DNA of 64,000 nucleotides, from NCBI RefSeq assembly GCF_030704535.1, contig NC_081819.1, positions 18,944,001 to 19,008,000 on the forward strand. Direction: 5' to 3'. This document shows, piece by piece, positions 52,230 through 62,876 of the stretch (the stretch's first letter is position 1; every line of letters starts with the position of its first letter). The notes under the pieces were generated by a model. It did not search any database. It was not told the DNA's origin and saw nothing but the letters and a program-made list of their open reading frames with translations. The position numbers and the translations under genes were made by a program. The DNA comes from Vitis vinifera (Eukaryota > Streptophyta > Magnoliopsida > Vitales > Vitaceae).

Positions 52230-54827
52230 TTCTTCACGAATCATTTGTACAGTAGGCACGCTCCTCCTTAGAATTCCACCACCCTAAATGAAAAGCATAA
52301 AAACTGACGTTAGATTAACTTGAACGGAAATATCTGATTTGTTTATGCAATAAAACACATTTACGAATACAACATTTTACCATAAACATGCAAGTCTTCT
52401 CTAATTTTTTGTTTCATATTTGTTCCTTATTAAGGTTCCATTCTTCACCAAAAAGATAAAAAATGATTAAGACAACAAACAAAGCAGATGTACATAAAGA
52501 CACGTGTGTGCATATCACTGAATGCACATACTTGAAGAATGCAACATTGCAAACACATATCAGCACAACTAGTTGCTCTCAAGAGGCTTTATGCCATTGT
52601 GTAAGATTCTGGTGCAGATATCAGCCAAGTTACACCCCTCAATAGGCTTTGAGAAAAGCCTTGTTATTTTTATTTTCATGTTCCCAGGGCAGCTTTTCCA
52701 TTTATGAATGGGGTTCCATCACATGTGATTTTTCTTCATGAGGAGCTTCTAGGCCGTCAGTTAAGAAGTGATCCTTACTTCATTCTTGCTTAAATAGTAG
52801 GCAGTCATATTTTGAGTTAGAATTTTAATATTTTTTCTCAAAGAACCTTGCCACTGACAAGAATAGGGCAACAAATTCTAATCACTAAAATTTGCACACA
52901 AAAAGGTCCTTTGGTCAAACTAAGCCTTGCCCTAGGTAGTAGATTGGTGCAACCAAAGCAAGTAACAATAAAATAAAAAGGTATGATCTCTCAGATATTT
53001 TATGTTGATAGAGAAATACCATCCAAAAATTACATGTAGCATAAAATGAAGTTGCAGAACCTACCAGACCATACTGAAAAATCCGTTTCAATGCTTCTTC
53101 CAGATGTTGTTCATCCCCATAACGATATCTTATAACATCATTCCTGACCTAGTTAAAGTAACCAAAGTAATAAAAAAATTGTTCATAAAACAATAAAGTA
53201 TATTGTTCACACATTGAAATAATTGAGGCAAAAATCAGCTACATAAGAATATGCATTTACATGTAGATAATATTGACAAGAATATTGTCCATCTCATGAG
53301 GGCAGTCAGTACACAATGGATCTATTTAAGCTGGATCATATAACAAAACATCTTATGTTCATCCTCTAGTAACTCTATATACAGATTAAAACTGCAGCAG
53401 CACATATACCATACAATAATTACTGGCAGTGGGGCTTCTCCACTTGCCATGCAGTGTTATCAGGATAATAAGGAATTTCTTAGCCCTGTATAACCTGCAA
53501 GAACTTACTCCATAGTTTCCATTAGTCAACCCAAAAAGGGTTTCACATATTACATGCCTAAACTGGAATATAATTTAAATATTAGTGATATCATAGCTAA
53601 TATAACAGGGAAGGTAATTGTAAAAGTTATTCTGAAACATTCTCTACCCCAAAATAACCTAATCATATCTCCTAGATTTTACAAGGATAAGGTGTACCAC
53701 AGTTCACTATGTTACATGACCACTCTCCTCAACAAGCAGTGGCCTAATTTGAGAGACTACAGAATCAGGGGTACTGCAAGGCCTTTCATTGTCAGTTGGT
53801 GAGGACCAAGAACCCTTTATTGCCAGTTCACCCTTTTCCTTTTTTCTTTTCATTTTTGTTATTTTAGTAACCTGTCACAGAACCTCAATATATGAAATAT
53901 TGACAAATTTGCATATTGAATAATGCTCAAAAAGGGTTTGTGAAAAAAATTGATGAGACAGGGCTTTGTTAAGCCAAGTCAAGTTGTACATATTTTATAC
54001 ATCTCCACTTTTGCCTTCTGTATTACAAAATATAATATGGTCAGCCCAACAACTGAATTTTTCATCAGTTTCCTTGAGTAGATACCATGAAACAAAGGGG
54101 TAGCATATAGAAATTATCATCATATTTATAAAAACAATACTAGCGAAGATTGCTAAATGAAAGTGCAAGGATATTCTTGATGACAAAAGAAAATAAAAAA
54201 GGGACTGATGTGCAGTTCTTAAAGAATAAAAATTTCATTCCATGCATAGAGATCCAATCCTGCTAAGATGCTATCAAATGTTCTTGGCTTGAAAGAGCAC
54301 TTAAATAGAAGGAGTTTAATACAAAAGGAATGACCCCAAAATGTTTTAAAAAGAATAGTTCTCGAGAGAAAAAAACAAAATTTTATGAGATTCTGTAATG
54401 AAAGAAAACTTACCAGGAGACTTTGTAATAAAAAGAATCTATAATAGATAAAAATTTCTTCAAACACATGAAAATTCAACCCTTTCTAGGATGATGTCAA
54501 ATTTTCTTGGGTCAAAAAAGAGGATTAGAGGATTTATGCTGAAGGAGTTCACTTACCAAAAGCAACCAACAGAATGATTACATAAATCAGTTTCATAAGA
54601 GAAGATATCTGAGATTTTATACAGTGAAAGGAGTTTTCAAGGGAAACAACCAGTTGATTTAAAAGTAAATAAATTTCATGAATGAAATTACTATCTGAGA
54701 TTTTCAATGAGAGAAAATGAGTCAATTCCAAGAACATTACCTGTCTAAGAATTGGGGTGGCACTTGTTTCTCTTAACTTTTGAGCATCTGAGTAAGTCAA
54801 GCATGGAACTAGTTTCAGTTCTGCATA
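52230..54827 (-). pseudogene. Captured antisense gene fragment with three exons in phase
   Basis: On the minus strand three exon-like pieces with good splice signals line up in phase 0: 54741-54827 (YAELKLVPCLTYSDAQKLRE...), 53065-53148 (VRNDVIRYRYGDEQHLEEAL...) and 52230-52283 (GGGILRRSVPTVQMIREE). Together they encode 75 residues with no stop, separated by introns of 1592 and 781 bp. The run starts and ends without ATG or stop, so it is a piece of a larger gene, taken up as genomic DNA by the MULE in the orientation opposite to the transposase. I do not recognise the parent protein. Confidence 0.65.
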
Positions 54828-55112
54828 CTGCAAAACAGTAAAAGGGCTATGCCATCATGCATGTGGAAAAAAAAAAAAGCATAATTTGATTTCCATCACC
54901 ATTAAACTAAAGAACTCAGTGGTGTACCACTTTTACGACAGAAGATCTAACACCAACCTGGAAAGGAAAGCCAGTGAACTACATGGAATGCAGGCCAAAT
55001 GGGAAAACAAAAAGAAGAAAAAAGTTAAGTCTCCAAATGGAGAAAATAGCTTAAACAGCATGACAGGTGGTTAGATCAACGCAACTGGTGAAAATTGAGA
55101 TTTTAAAAATAC

Positions 55113-55574
55113 AATATGTCATCTGGTTGGAATAATAAATTCAATGCAAATGAAGAAAATGCATCTCATGAGGATAATGGATCCAGTTGGAGCAAAAAAT
55201 GGGGTGGTGGTAAAGCGACTAGTGAAAGTGGGGAAAAACATAGCAAATCCAGTGATTGGAGTAATCCAAATGCTTCCAACAAGGATATGTCATCTGGTTG
55301 GAATAATAAATTCAATGCAAATGAAGAAACTGGTGGGACTGGAGATCATGATGGTGGTTGGAATAAAAGAAAAGCTCCTGGTGAACATCAAAAAACACCA
55401 TGGAAAACTAATGAGAGTAATTTGGATGGAAACCCCTCCTCTGGTTTTCAGGGCCAAGATGGTTGGGGTACTCCAAAACCTCCACAAGATAAATCCTCTA
55501 GTTGGAATCATAAATCCATTGATAATGAAAAAGATGGTGATGGTAAAGATCAAGGAGATAGCAATGCTCCCTAG
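55113..55574 (+). pseudogene. Captured WG/GW-rich coding block 1 (Argonaute-hook-like)
   Basis: A 152-codon open frame rich in Gly, Ser, Asn, Lys and Asp carries nine spaced tryptophans in contexts such as SGWNNK, SSWSKKWGG, SDWSN, GGWNK and DGWGT. This composition is that of the Argonaute-binding WG/GW platforms of KTF1/SPT5L or NRPE1. The segment MSSGWNNKFNANEE occurs twice (near 55116 and 55288), showing an internal repeat of ~173 bp. It has an ATG and a stop, but no other domain, so it is most likely one exon of a captured gene. Whether it is expressed is unknown. Confidence 0.65.
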
Positions 55575-55589
55575 AGGGAAGATAACAAA

Positions 55590-55890
55590 AGAAAGTTTGA
55601 AGCGCTGCCCCATTGTGTATTTTGTGGACTTTGTGGAAAGAGAAAAACTGAAGAGCATTTGAAAATACAAAACAATTGGTTCACTTTTTGAAGAGTTCAT
55701 TTGTGATTAATCTATTGTCTTGGGGTTAGGATGTACATAGCATAAGGAATTCTGTCCTCATTCGAGTTTGTAGATTGGCTAGGTCTAATTAAGGGAGGGA
55801 GCATTATTTTCCCTTGTTTTGGCTATGCCTTTTGCTTTGTGTATAGCCCTTTTCATTAATAAATTCTGTCTTTTGCTTACTTATCAAAAA
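55590..55890 (+). mobile_element. 5'-truncated LINE fragment inside the MULE
   Basis: Decayed coding sequence resembles the C-terminal tail of plant L1-type reverse transcriptase proteins in mixed frames (LPHCVF..., RMYIA, FEFVDWLG), followed by a short 3' UTR and the ending CTTATCAAAAA, typical of plant LINE 3' ends. Stops and frameshifts show that it is dead. It starts almost directly after WG block 1 and separates it from block 2. No clear target duplication was found. Confidence 0.5.
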
Positions 55891-56249
55891 GCCAAAATAA
55901 GCAAAATCAGATTCAACATGAACCATCTACTCAGAAGCTACAATCTATGACACTACAACAACCATAAAACAAGAAATATTTACAGATTACAATATAAACT
56001 AACTTTGTCATCGATATTATATAACATGTATAGCCTCAATTTCCAGACATCTTCCATACAGTCCAGAGAAAATCAAGAAGAAATTTACAGCTAGCTTTGG
56101 AAATTCTGGACCAATATTTTCCTGCTAATACAAGAGTATAATTTAGCATAATCACAGTCAAAATAACATTTGCATGCTCAATGATGCACCATACAAGAAG
56201 CATATAAAACATCTCCATACATGTTTTAACCAGACCAGAAGCATGAAGA

Positions 56250-56930
56250 ATAGGAAGAAATTAAGAGCCAATATTTCCAATTCCAACATGAATATGATGA
56301 TAAATAAATACCCACATTCCTCTGAGCTAAATTCACAGGCATGAGAGTATCCATCCATTGCAGCACTATCGAAACAATACATCAAAAAACAAACGTTTGA
56401 ATATAGCTCACCTGCATAGGAAAAAACTGGTCTGATTTGAAGAGCTAAGATTCCAAATTCAAAGCTATTATGACAATTAATTAACGCCCACATTCCTTTA
56501 GGCCATTAAAATCGAAACCCTAGAATTCCTTGCATGTTATGATGTTAACCAAGAAATGCATCATACGACAAACACACATCAATATTTCACTGTATTTTTT
56601 CACACACACGTAAAGAAGCCAAGCCAAAAACCAGACCTAATCTTTCAAATTTTAGCATGATTATGACTATTAATCAACACCCACGTTTTATCATTACAAC
56701 AAAGCCACAACTCGATAAATTATTTCAAAAAAAATGCACTATAAACACACATGAATCTGACATTTGAATGCATTTTCCCCTAAAAAAAACCAAGCAAAAA
56801 TTGACAGCCAGCATTTGAAATTCAACTTATTAGGCTAATTAATCAATGCCCGTATAAAGAAATTATGTAAATAGAACAAACAAGGATATATTAAGAATTA
56901 GCAAGGATGCATCATACGACAAACAGTCAA
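56250..56930. repeat. Diverged tandem repeats of ~170-195 bp inside the MULE
   Basis: A motif like TTCCAAATTCAAAGCTATTA followed by AATTAATCAACxCCCAC recurs near 56270, 56446, 56642 and 56810. A second motif GATGCATCATACGACAAACA recurs near 56557 and 56906. The copies are well diverged, so the array is old. It is unlike the 328-bp array. Confidence 0.55.
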
Positions 56931-57190
56931 TAGCTGGTGCCCAAGCTGAGGCCTGGGATAAACAAGGATCAGGTTGGAATAGAGGAACAAGTACAGGAAG
57001 TGGAAGCATGACAAGAGATGGGGCTGAAACTTGGAATCAATCGAAGGCCCCTGATGGAGCTCAATCATCTGCTTGGAATCAAACAAAAAATTCAAAAGAA
57101 GGAACTAACAATTTTAAGGAAGCGACTGATTCATGGGGTAAAGCTGCAGCAAATTCTTGGGGCAAAAAACGTGATCTCACACAAAAACCC
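56930..57190 (+). pseudogene. Captured WG/GW-rich coding block 2
   Basis: An open stretch with AEAWDKQGSGWNRG, AETWNQSK, SSAWNQTK, DSWGKAAANSWGKK carries six tryptophans spaced by 6-20 residues. The SWGK units are those of KTF1/SPT5L-type proteins. A possible splice acceptor (ACAAACAG) precedes it. Composition and strand match block 1, so both probably come from the same captured gene, split by an intron, a LINE and repeats. After ~57180 the frame runs into sequence without the pattern. Confidence 0.6.
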
Positions 57191-57562
57191 AAATACCCGA
57201 TACCCACATTCTTTGTAATCTCAAACAAAATCAGTAGCCTAGAAATCTTTTCTCAAAAATGAACTCAAACAAAAAAACACCCAAACAACTCCTCTAACAG
57301 AGCCTTGAAACTCAATATTCTAAGACGCCAATTTCTTTTCTTTCCTTACCTTTTTCCCACCACCCAAGCAAAGCACAAAACCACTCTCAGCCAAAGAAAA
57401 GCCTTGCAATCGCCCACCGTTTGGTTCCTGAGAAAACGAAAAGCAAAACAAAAGAAAAACAGACCCAAACCCCAAGTTTATTTCTTTTTTTCCCAAATTT
57501 TCTCAGCAACCAAACAGACCCAAACCCAAAACACTTAGGGCAAAGCATGAAATAAGCAGAAT

Positions 57563-57900
57563 TTGGAAGGCTTTGTGAGGCCTTTACCTTGGACTAGTGG
57601 GGCTTTTGTGCAGATCCAGCCTCTGGAAGGTTCTTCACCTCAGGCAGCGGCCTTCGAGACCAATCCGGATTTTCTGTTTGGGTTGGATAAAGGGCTCGCT
57701 CCGCCTCCCCCTGTGAAATTGCAGGATCCAACGCCTCCACCCACGGTTCCAGATGTGCTTCCCAAGGATTATTCAGTGTGATCGGATCCAGGATCGGAGG
57801 ATCGCCATGTTGTTGGAGATCCAGTGGTGTCCCCTGCGGACTTCCAGAGGCAGATCCAAATGGAACAATCGTATGGTTACAATGGCTGGTTCAATGGTCA
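57563..57900 (+). pseudogene. Captured coding-like fragment next to the right MULE end
   Basis: A GC-richer open frame encodes PLPWTSGAFVQIQPLEGSSP and continues through NPDFLFGLDKGLAPPPPVKL to a stop at 57781. A related-looking frame (MEQSYGYNGWFNG) follows. The base composition differs sharply from the flanking transposon sequence, as expected for acquired host DNA. The preceding ~300 bp look like a UTR. I do not recognise the source. Confidence 0.45.
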
Positions 57901-57945
57901 AATTGAGGGTAAATTAGTCTAATAAAAATATAAGGTCTTCAAAAG

Positions 57946-58012
57946 AATTATCAAATTTACCCATTCTCATTGGTCATTTTTTCCACATCCTACCCTTATG
58001 GGTAATTCTCCC
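57946..58012 (-). repeat. Right terminal inverted repeat of the MULE
   Basis: Read on the minus strand from 58012 it begins GGGAGAATTACCCATAAGGG and follows the left repeat for ~65 bp with small indels. It is followed directly by TTTGAATTT (58013-58021). Confidence 0.92.
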
Positions 58013-58348
58013 TTTGAATTTTGAACTACATCCAAGTAATAAATATTTTGAAAGTAAATCCTATATACTACTTTAAAGATGCGACAAATGAAATGACAGC
58101 TTCCATAAATAATTATCAATTTTTTTAATATGTTAATAAAATCGTAAAAATATCTAAGGTACATCGGACAGCAGGATTCGATCCAAATGGGTAAATTCAA
58201 AATCACAGAAGTTGCTTTGAATGACTTGGGGGTGTTTGGGCAATGAGAATAATTGGGAACATTTTCTCACTTGCAGGAAAACAGCAGAAAAGTGTAACGT
58301 AAGCACTCTAGGAAAGAACCAACAAGAACATTGTTTGTGTGATGTCTG

Positions 58349-60412
58349 ATGATCAAACCCTCTTCGAAATGTACGAAACTCATCTCCGTGGATTTTCTCA
58401 AGACCCACTGCACATCAATCTCCAAAACCAAGCAAGCCCACGCACTCCTCCTCCGAACCCACCTCTTGCACAACCCCCTCTTCTCAAGCAAGCTCATCTC
58501 TTTCCTGGCCCTTTCCCATTCTGGCGACCTCAACTATGCCCGAAAACTCTTCACCCAGATGCAAAACCCGGACCCATTCATCTGTAACACCATGATCAGG
58601 GGCTACGCAAGAAGCCAAAATCCCTATGAAGCCGTGTCTTTGTACTATTTCATGGTTGAGCGCGGCGTTCCTGTGGACAATTACACATACCCATTTGTTT
58701 TGGCGGCCTGTGCTCGCTTGGGGGCTGTGAAATTGGGTCGGAGGTTTCACTGTGAGGTTTTGAAAAATGGGTTCGGGTCAGATTTGTTTGTTATCAATGC
58801 ATTGATTCAGTTTTACCATAACTGTGGGTCCTTTGGGTGTGCTTGCGACGTGTTTGATGAAAGTACTGTCAGAGATGTGGTGACTTGGAATATAATGATA
58901 AATGCGCATCTTAATAAAGGGCTGTCTGAAAAAGCTTTTGATTTGTTAGACGAAATGACGAAATTGGATAATTTAAGGCCGGATGAGGTGACAATGGTCA
59001 GCTTGGTTCCGGCTTGTGCACAATTGGGGAACTTGGAAAGAGGAAAATTTCTTCATTCTTACTCAAAAGAGCTTGGTTTAGACGAGAATCTTAGGGTAAA
59101 CAATGCAATTTTGGATATGTATTGTAAATGTGATGACATAGAATCAGCACAAGAGGTTTTTAATAGGATACGGGAGAAAGATGTTTTGTCCTGGACCAGC
59201 ATGTTGTCAGGGTTGGCCAAGTCAGGTTATTTCCAAGAGGCACTAGCTTTGTTCCAGAAGATGCAGCTGAATAAGATTGAGCTAGATGAAATCACACTTG
59301 TGGGCGTGCTTTCTGCCTGTGCTCAGACAGGAGCACTGGACCAAGGCAAGTATATCCATCTCTTAATAGATAAATTTGAAATAAATTGTGACCTTGTGCT
59401 TGAAACCGCTCTTGTTGATATGTATGCTAAGTGTGGATCCATAGATTTGGCTCTACAAGTCTTTAGGAGGATGAGAGTGAGGAATGTTTTCACATGGAAT
59501 GCACTGATAGGAGGGTTGGCAATGCATGGTCATGGCGAAGATGCAATATCCTTATTCGATCAGATGGAACACGACAAACTAATGCCAGATGATGTTACAT
59601 TCATCGCTCTATTATGTGCTTGCAGCCATGCAGGATTGGTTGATGAGGGTCTTGCCATGTTTCAGGCCATGAAGAATAAGTTTCAGATTGAGCCAAGGAT
59701 GGAACACTATGGATGTGTGGTGGACTTGCTTTGCCGAGCCAGGAAGGTGGATGATGCATTGGCCTTCATTGAGAATATGCCCATCAAAGCTAACTCTGTC
59801 TTGTGGGCTACTCTTCTTGGAGCTTGTAGGAGTGGCGGCCATTTTGATCTTGCAGAGAAGATCGGTAGAAGGGTGATTGAGTTGGAGCCTGATTCTTGCG
59901 GGCGCTATGTGATGCTGTCGAATCTCTATGCAGGTGTCAGCCAGTGGGATCACGCCTTAAAATTAAGGAAGCAGATGAAAAACAAAGGAATCGAGAAAAC
60001 CCCAGGTTGTAGTTGGATAGAGTTGAATGGCATGATTCACCAGTTTGTAGCAGGTGATAGATCACACCTTCAAACAGAACAGATTTATGCTATGATTGAA
60101 GAGATGACCCGAAGGGTCAACTTGGATGGAGGCCATGTACCGGGCACTGCAAATGTCTTGTTCGATATAGAGGAGGAAGAGAAAGAGCATTCTCTGTTCC
60201 TCCATAGTGAAAAACTGGCCATTGCCTTGGGGTTGATCAGCACTCCAAGCGGTTCACCAATTCGAATCGTTAAGAACCTCCGTGTCTGTAATGACTGTCA
60301 TTCTTTTCTGAAGGTGACTTCCAAGGTTTATAATCGAGAGATAGTTGCAAGGGATCGGAGCCGATTTCACCATTTTAAAGAGGGTTCTTGCTCCTGCATG
60401 GACTTCTGGTAA
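58349..60412 (+). CDS. Pentatricopeptide repeat protein, PLS class with E/E+ and DYW domains
   Basis: These proteins bind organellar RNA, and most edit C to U through the DYW deaminase. The gene is intronless with 687 residues. About a dozen P, L and S repeats run from ~35 to ~520 (for example DPFICNTMIRGYARSQNPYE, DVVTWNIMINAHL, DVLSWTSMLSGLAKSGY, NVFTWNALIGGLAMHGHGED). They are followed by E and E+ motifs (~490-590; WATLLGACRSGG, KTPGCSWIEL) and a DYW domain (~590-687) with the deaminase HSEKLA (His and Glu), CNDCHSF and HHFKEGSCSCMDFW. The last three residues are DFW rather than DYW, a mild variant. The N-terminus is short and its targeting is uncertain. The ATG lies 337 bp from the MULE end. 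Confidence 0.95.
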   Translation: MIKPSSKCTKLISVDFLKTHCTSISKTKQAHALLLRTHLLHNPLFSSKLISFLALSHSGDLNYARKLFTQMQNPDPFICNTMIRGYARSQNPYEAVSLYYFMVERGVPVDNYTYPFVLAACARLGAVKLGRRFHCEVLKNGFGSDLFVINALIQFYHNCGSFGCACDVFDESTVRDVVTWNIMINAHLNKGLSEKAFDLLDEMTKLDNLRPDEVTMVSLVPACAQLGNLERGKFLHSYSKELGLDENLRVNNAILDMYCKCDDIESAQEVFNRIREKDVLSWTSMLSGLAKSGYFQEALALFQKMQLNKIELDEITLVGVLSACAQTGALDQGKYIHLLIDKFEINCDLVLETALVDMYAKCGSIDLALQVFRRMRVRNVFTWNALIGGLAMHGHGEDAISLFDQMEHDKLMPDDVTFIALLCACSHAGLVDEGLAMFQAMKNKFQIEPRMEHYGCVVDLLCRARKVDDALAFIENMPIKANSVLWATLLGACRSGGHFDLAEKIGRRVIELEPDSCGRYVMLSNLYAGVSQWDHALKLRKQMKNKGIEKTPGCSWIELNGMIHQFVAGDRSHLQTEQIYAMIEEMTRRVNLDGGHVPGTANVLFDIEEEEKEHSLFLHSEKLAIALGLISTPSGSPIRIVKNLRVCNDCHSFLKVTSKVYNREIVARDRSRFHHFKEGSCSCMDFW

Positions 60413-61044
60413 ATTTTGGTTGACAACTTTTGTGACTTCTGCTGTAAAACAACTCCATGAGTGGTACTTAATTTGTACATGTACCAAATCATTTTTTTTT
60501 CCCTGCTAAATAATACAGTTACTTCCTGATAAGATCAAATCAGAATCTGGGAAGCTTCTATTAAAAGTCCAAGTTCTTGAGGACGAATTTCATAAAGGGA
60601 AGAATGATGCATGAAAGAATGAATGTGAGATGTAACTGAATCTTCGTATCATACTCAGAAACTATACAATAATTTTGGAAACAGTCTGAAACCATTTACA
60701 GTATTCAGGAACATTAAAATACAGGACTAAACTAGCTAAACGCAGCAGCAAAATGTCAATTATAATTTAAGTTTCTATTTGAAAGATTTCAGAATTCTGA
60801 GAACTTTGTCAGAGTGATTCAGAAGCATCTCTAATCACTAGCATACAACAAAGGAAAATCTAGGGTGCAAATAAGGTAGAAGAATCCCATTTTCTACACC
60901 TTGAGGACTCAGAATCCCATTTTTAACCTTTCGCATTGATCGCCGATGGATCATGACTCACTCATTACATATTCGCTTGAAGCATTGCTCTCAAGAAGCA
61001 AAGGCATATAAGCCCTCTGAAACAGGTCAATTTCTTTGCCTTGA
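60413..61044. other. Convergent intergenic region, PPR / RING-H2
   Basis: This holds the probable 3' UTRs of both genes. No other feature is seen. Confidence 0.5.
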
Positions 61045-62876
61045 TCATCGTCTTGCTCCTTCTTCTCCAGATTGTGCAGGCTCTGGATATCCAGGTATGG
61101 ATTCATGGTGCACTTGGTTAGTTCCATTCTCCACTGAACGCTCTGGCCCAGGAAGTAGCCACTGATGAGAACGATCTACAGAAATCTCAGGACTGTCAAC
61201 AGATTGGGCCGTGTCAAATGCTTCTGGCCTCACGTGTTTTGTTTCAAAAGAGTCTTGTAACGAGAGCCGGCAGACTGGGCAAGTAGACTGTTTTCTTAGC
61301 CATACATCAATGCAAGAGAGATGAAAGTTGTGTCCACATTTGGGCATGATTCTCAATACCTCTTTCTCTTGATACTCACCCAAACATATTGAACACCTGC
61401 AGGAGTAAAAGGACAACCAAATCACATCCAAGACCAACAAGACCTTAGAAATCGCGTTAATTTTAACTAGGGATCAAATGGACAAAAAGAAAACACCAAA
61501 CATCTCAATTGGGTTTCACCAATTCAATCAACATCCATTAATCCGAGATCCAATGAATGAATAATCACAAGCAATAAATTATACCAATTCAGTTGACATT
61601 CATTAATCTTCAATCCAGGAAACAAAACAGATTTGGGGCGGCACTTGCATAAGAACACAGATGTACACAAGATGACAAAACAATAACAACAAATACCAAT
61701 CTGATAAAGATGTGTGAATTGCACAACTAATGCCCAAAGGCAGGTACCTCAAACCTGCCATTTTTATGGGGTTTGATCCCTGGGCATAAATCTCTGAAGC
61801 TGATGAACTCCAAAACCTAATAAAACCCCATGTTACACCAAGTCCCAGACTTCCAAAAGCTGAGAGGACAATGTGTTACATTAAGTTATTAACAGAGATT
61901 CAAAGTTTCTTCAATCAGTAGTAAAAAGGAGGCTACACTTACTGTGCATCTTCCACAGAACTAAAAGCCTCCCGGTTGAACTTCATTGTTGGGATTGCAG
62001 CAACCATAACAGGTTCAAGGCCACTAATCCGATGCTCTGGCTGGCAGAAAAACAAGAACATTCAATTCCAAAGCTCAAAATTTTTTATAGATAAAGCAAA
62101 ATATCTGCAGCAGGAAGGAAGATTGCAGATGCAATTCAAAAAGAAGATTATCTTATGAAGCCACCCATCATAAATCATGAAGGGAAGAACAACCCCAAAT
62201 CGATATTAATGGTGAAGAGGAACTAAACCTCTACAAATTGGATTAGACATGGGCACATCTTCACAGATTTTGCAGTTTTATTCTCTTTTGTGCAGTTGCA
62301 TTGTGAGTGTGTTTCACAACAATGCCTTACCATTAAAATTTTCTAATTCATTTCTACCCCATCAAAGCAATTTGAACTACAGCCTCCCACAACTAAATCC
62401 AGGAACAATAACAATTGACATGAAATCCAGAAGAAAGGTGTGGTCAATCATATTATAAGTCTACAAAAGAAAGAAACACACCATGCCTGAACCAAGTGAA
62501 AACTTTCACCAAAGCTACCAAGAAAGAATTGAGGAGCATGCTTAAATTTCAATCCTTGAAATAGACCCGCAAAGTTAGAGAATTACAGGATCATTTGGGA
62601 ACTTCCATCAAACACAGCTCCCCATGGGATAAACCAGAGATCCAACAATTGTCAGAATCAACCCAGATCAGCTATTCTTACCAAAGAAGAGAACACCCAG
62701 TACAGAGAATGGAATAATACCTGTTCAAGATCGATCCTAGAGTCAATTTCGAACATCTGCCGCGACTCGACCCCTCGGAGCCTCCCACATATCAATCTTG
62801 TGCATACAAACACAATAAAAGTGGCACTCATCCCAAACCCAATAACAGTAGTAATCAAATTCATCCCACCCAACAT
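61045..62876 (-). CDS. ATL-type RING-H2 E3 ubiquitin ligase
   Basis: This is a membrane-anchored ubiquitin ligase of the plant ATL family. Three exons on the minus strand: 62721-62876, 61943-62040 and 61045-61396 (201 residues). An N-terminal transmembrane helix (~8-30; TTVIGFGMSATFIVFVCTRL) is followed by a GLD-like motif (GLEPVMV). The RING-H2 domain (~86-127) has the canonical ATL spacing CX2CX15CXHX2HX2CX10CX2C, seen in CSIC...CGHNFHLSC and CPVC, with the conserved Trp in CIDVWL. The C-terminal tail is Ser/Glu-rich. The first ATG in the open frame is at 62876. It is closest to ATL58/59-like proteins by layout, a tentative placement. Confidence 0.9.

Larger units (their letters stand above)
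47018..58012 (+). mobile_element. 11-kb Mutator-like element (MULE) with transposase and captured gene pieces
   Basis: The ends GGGAGAATTACCC at 47018 and its inverse at 58012 begin terminal inverted repeats of ~65 bp. The element is flanked by a perfect 9-bp target duplication TTTGAATTT (47009-47017 and 58013-58021), the length typical of Mutator transposition. Inside, left to right: ~1 kb of AT-rich DNA, a four-copy 328-bp array, an open two-exon MuDR transposase, an antisense exon-intron gene fragment, a WG/GW-coding block, a LINE 3' end, diverged ~180-bp repeats, a second WG block and another coding-like piece. It therefore combines an autonomous-type MULE with Pack-MULE-type cargo. The two inverted repeats are only about 80-85% alike by eye, so the insertion need not be young despite the perfect target duplication. 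Confidence 0.92.
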
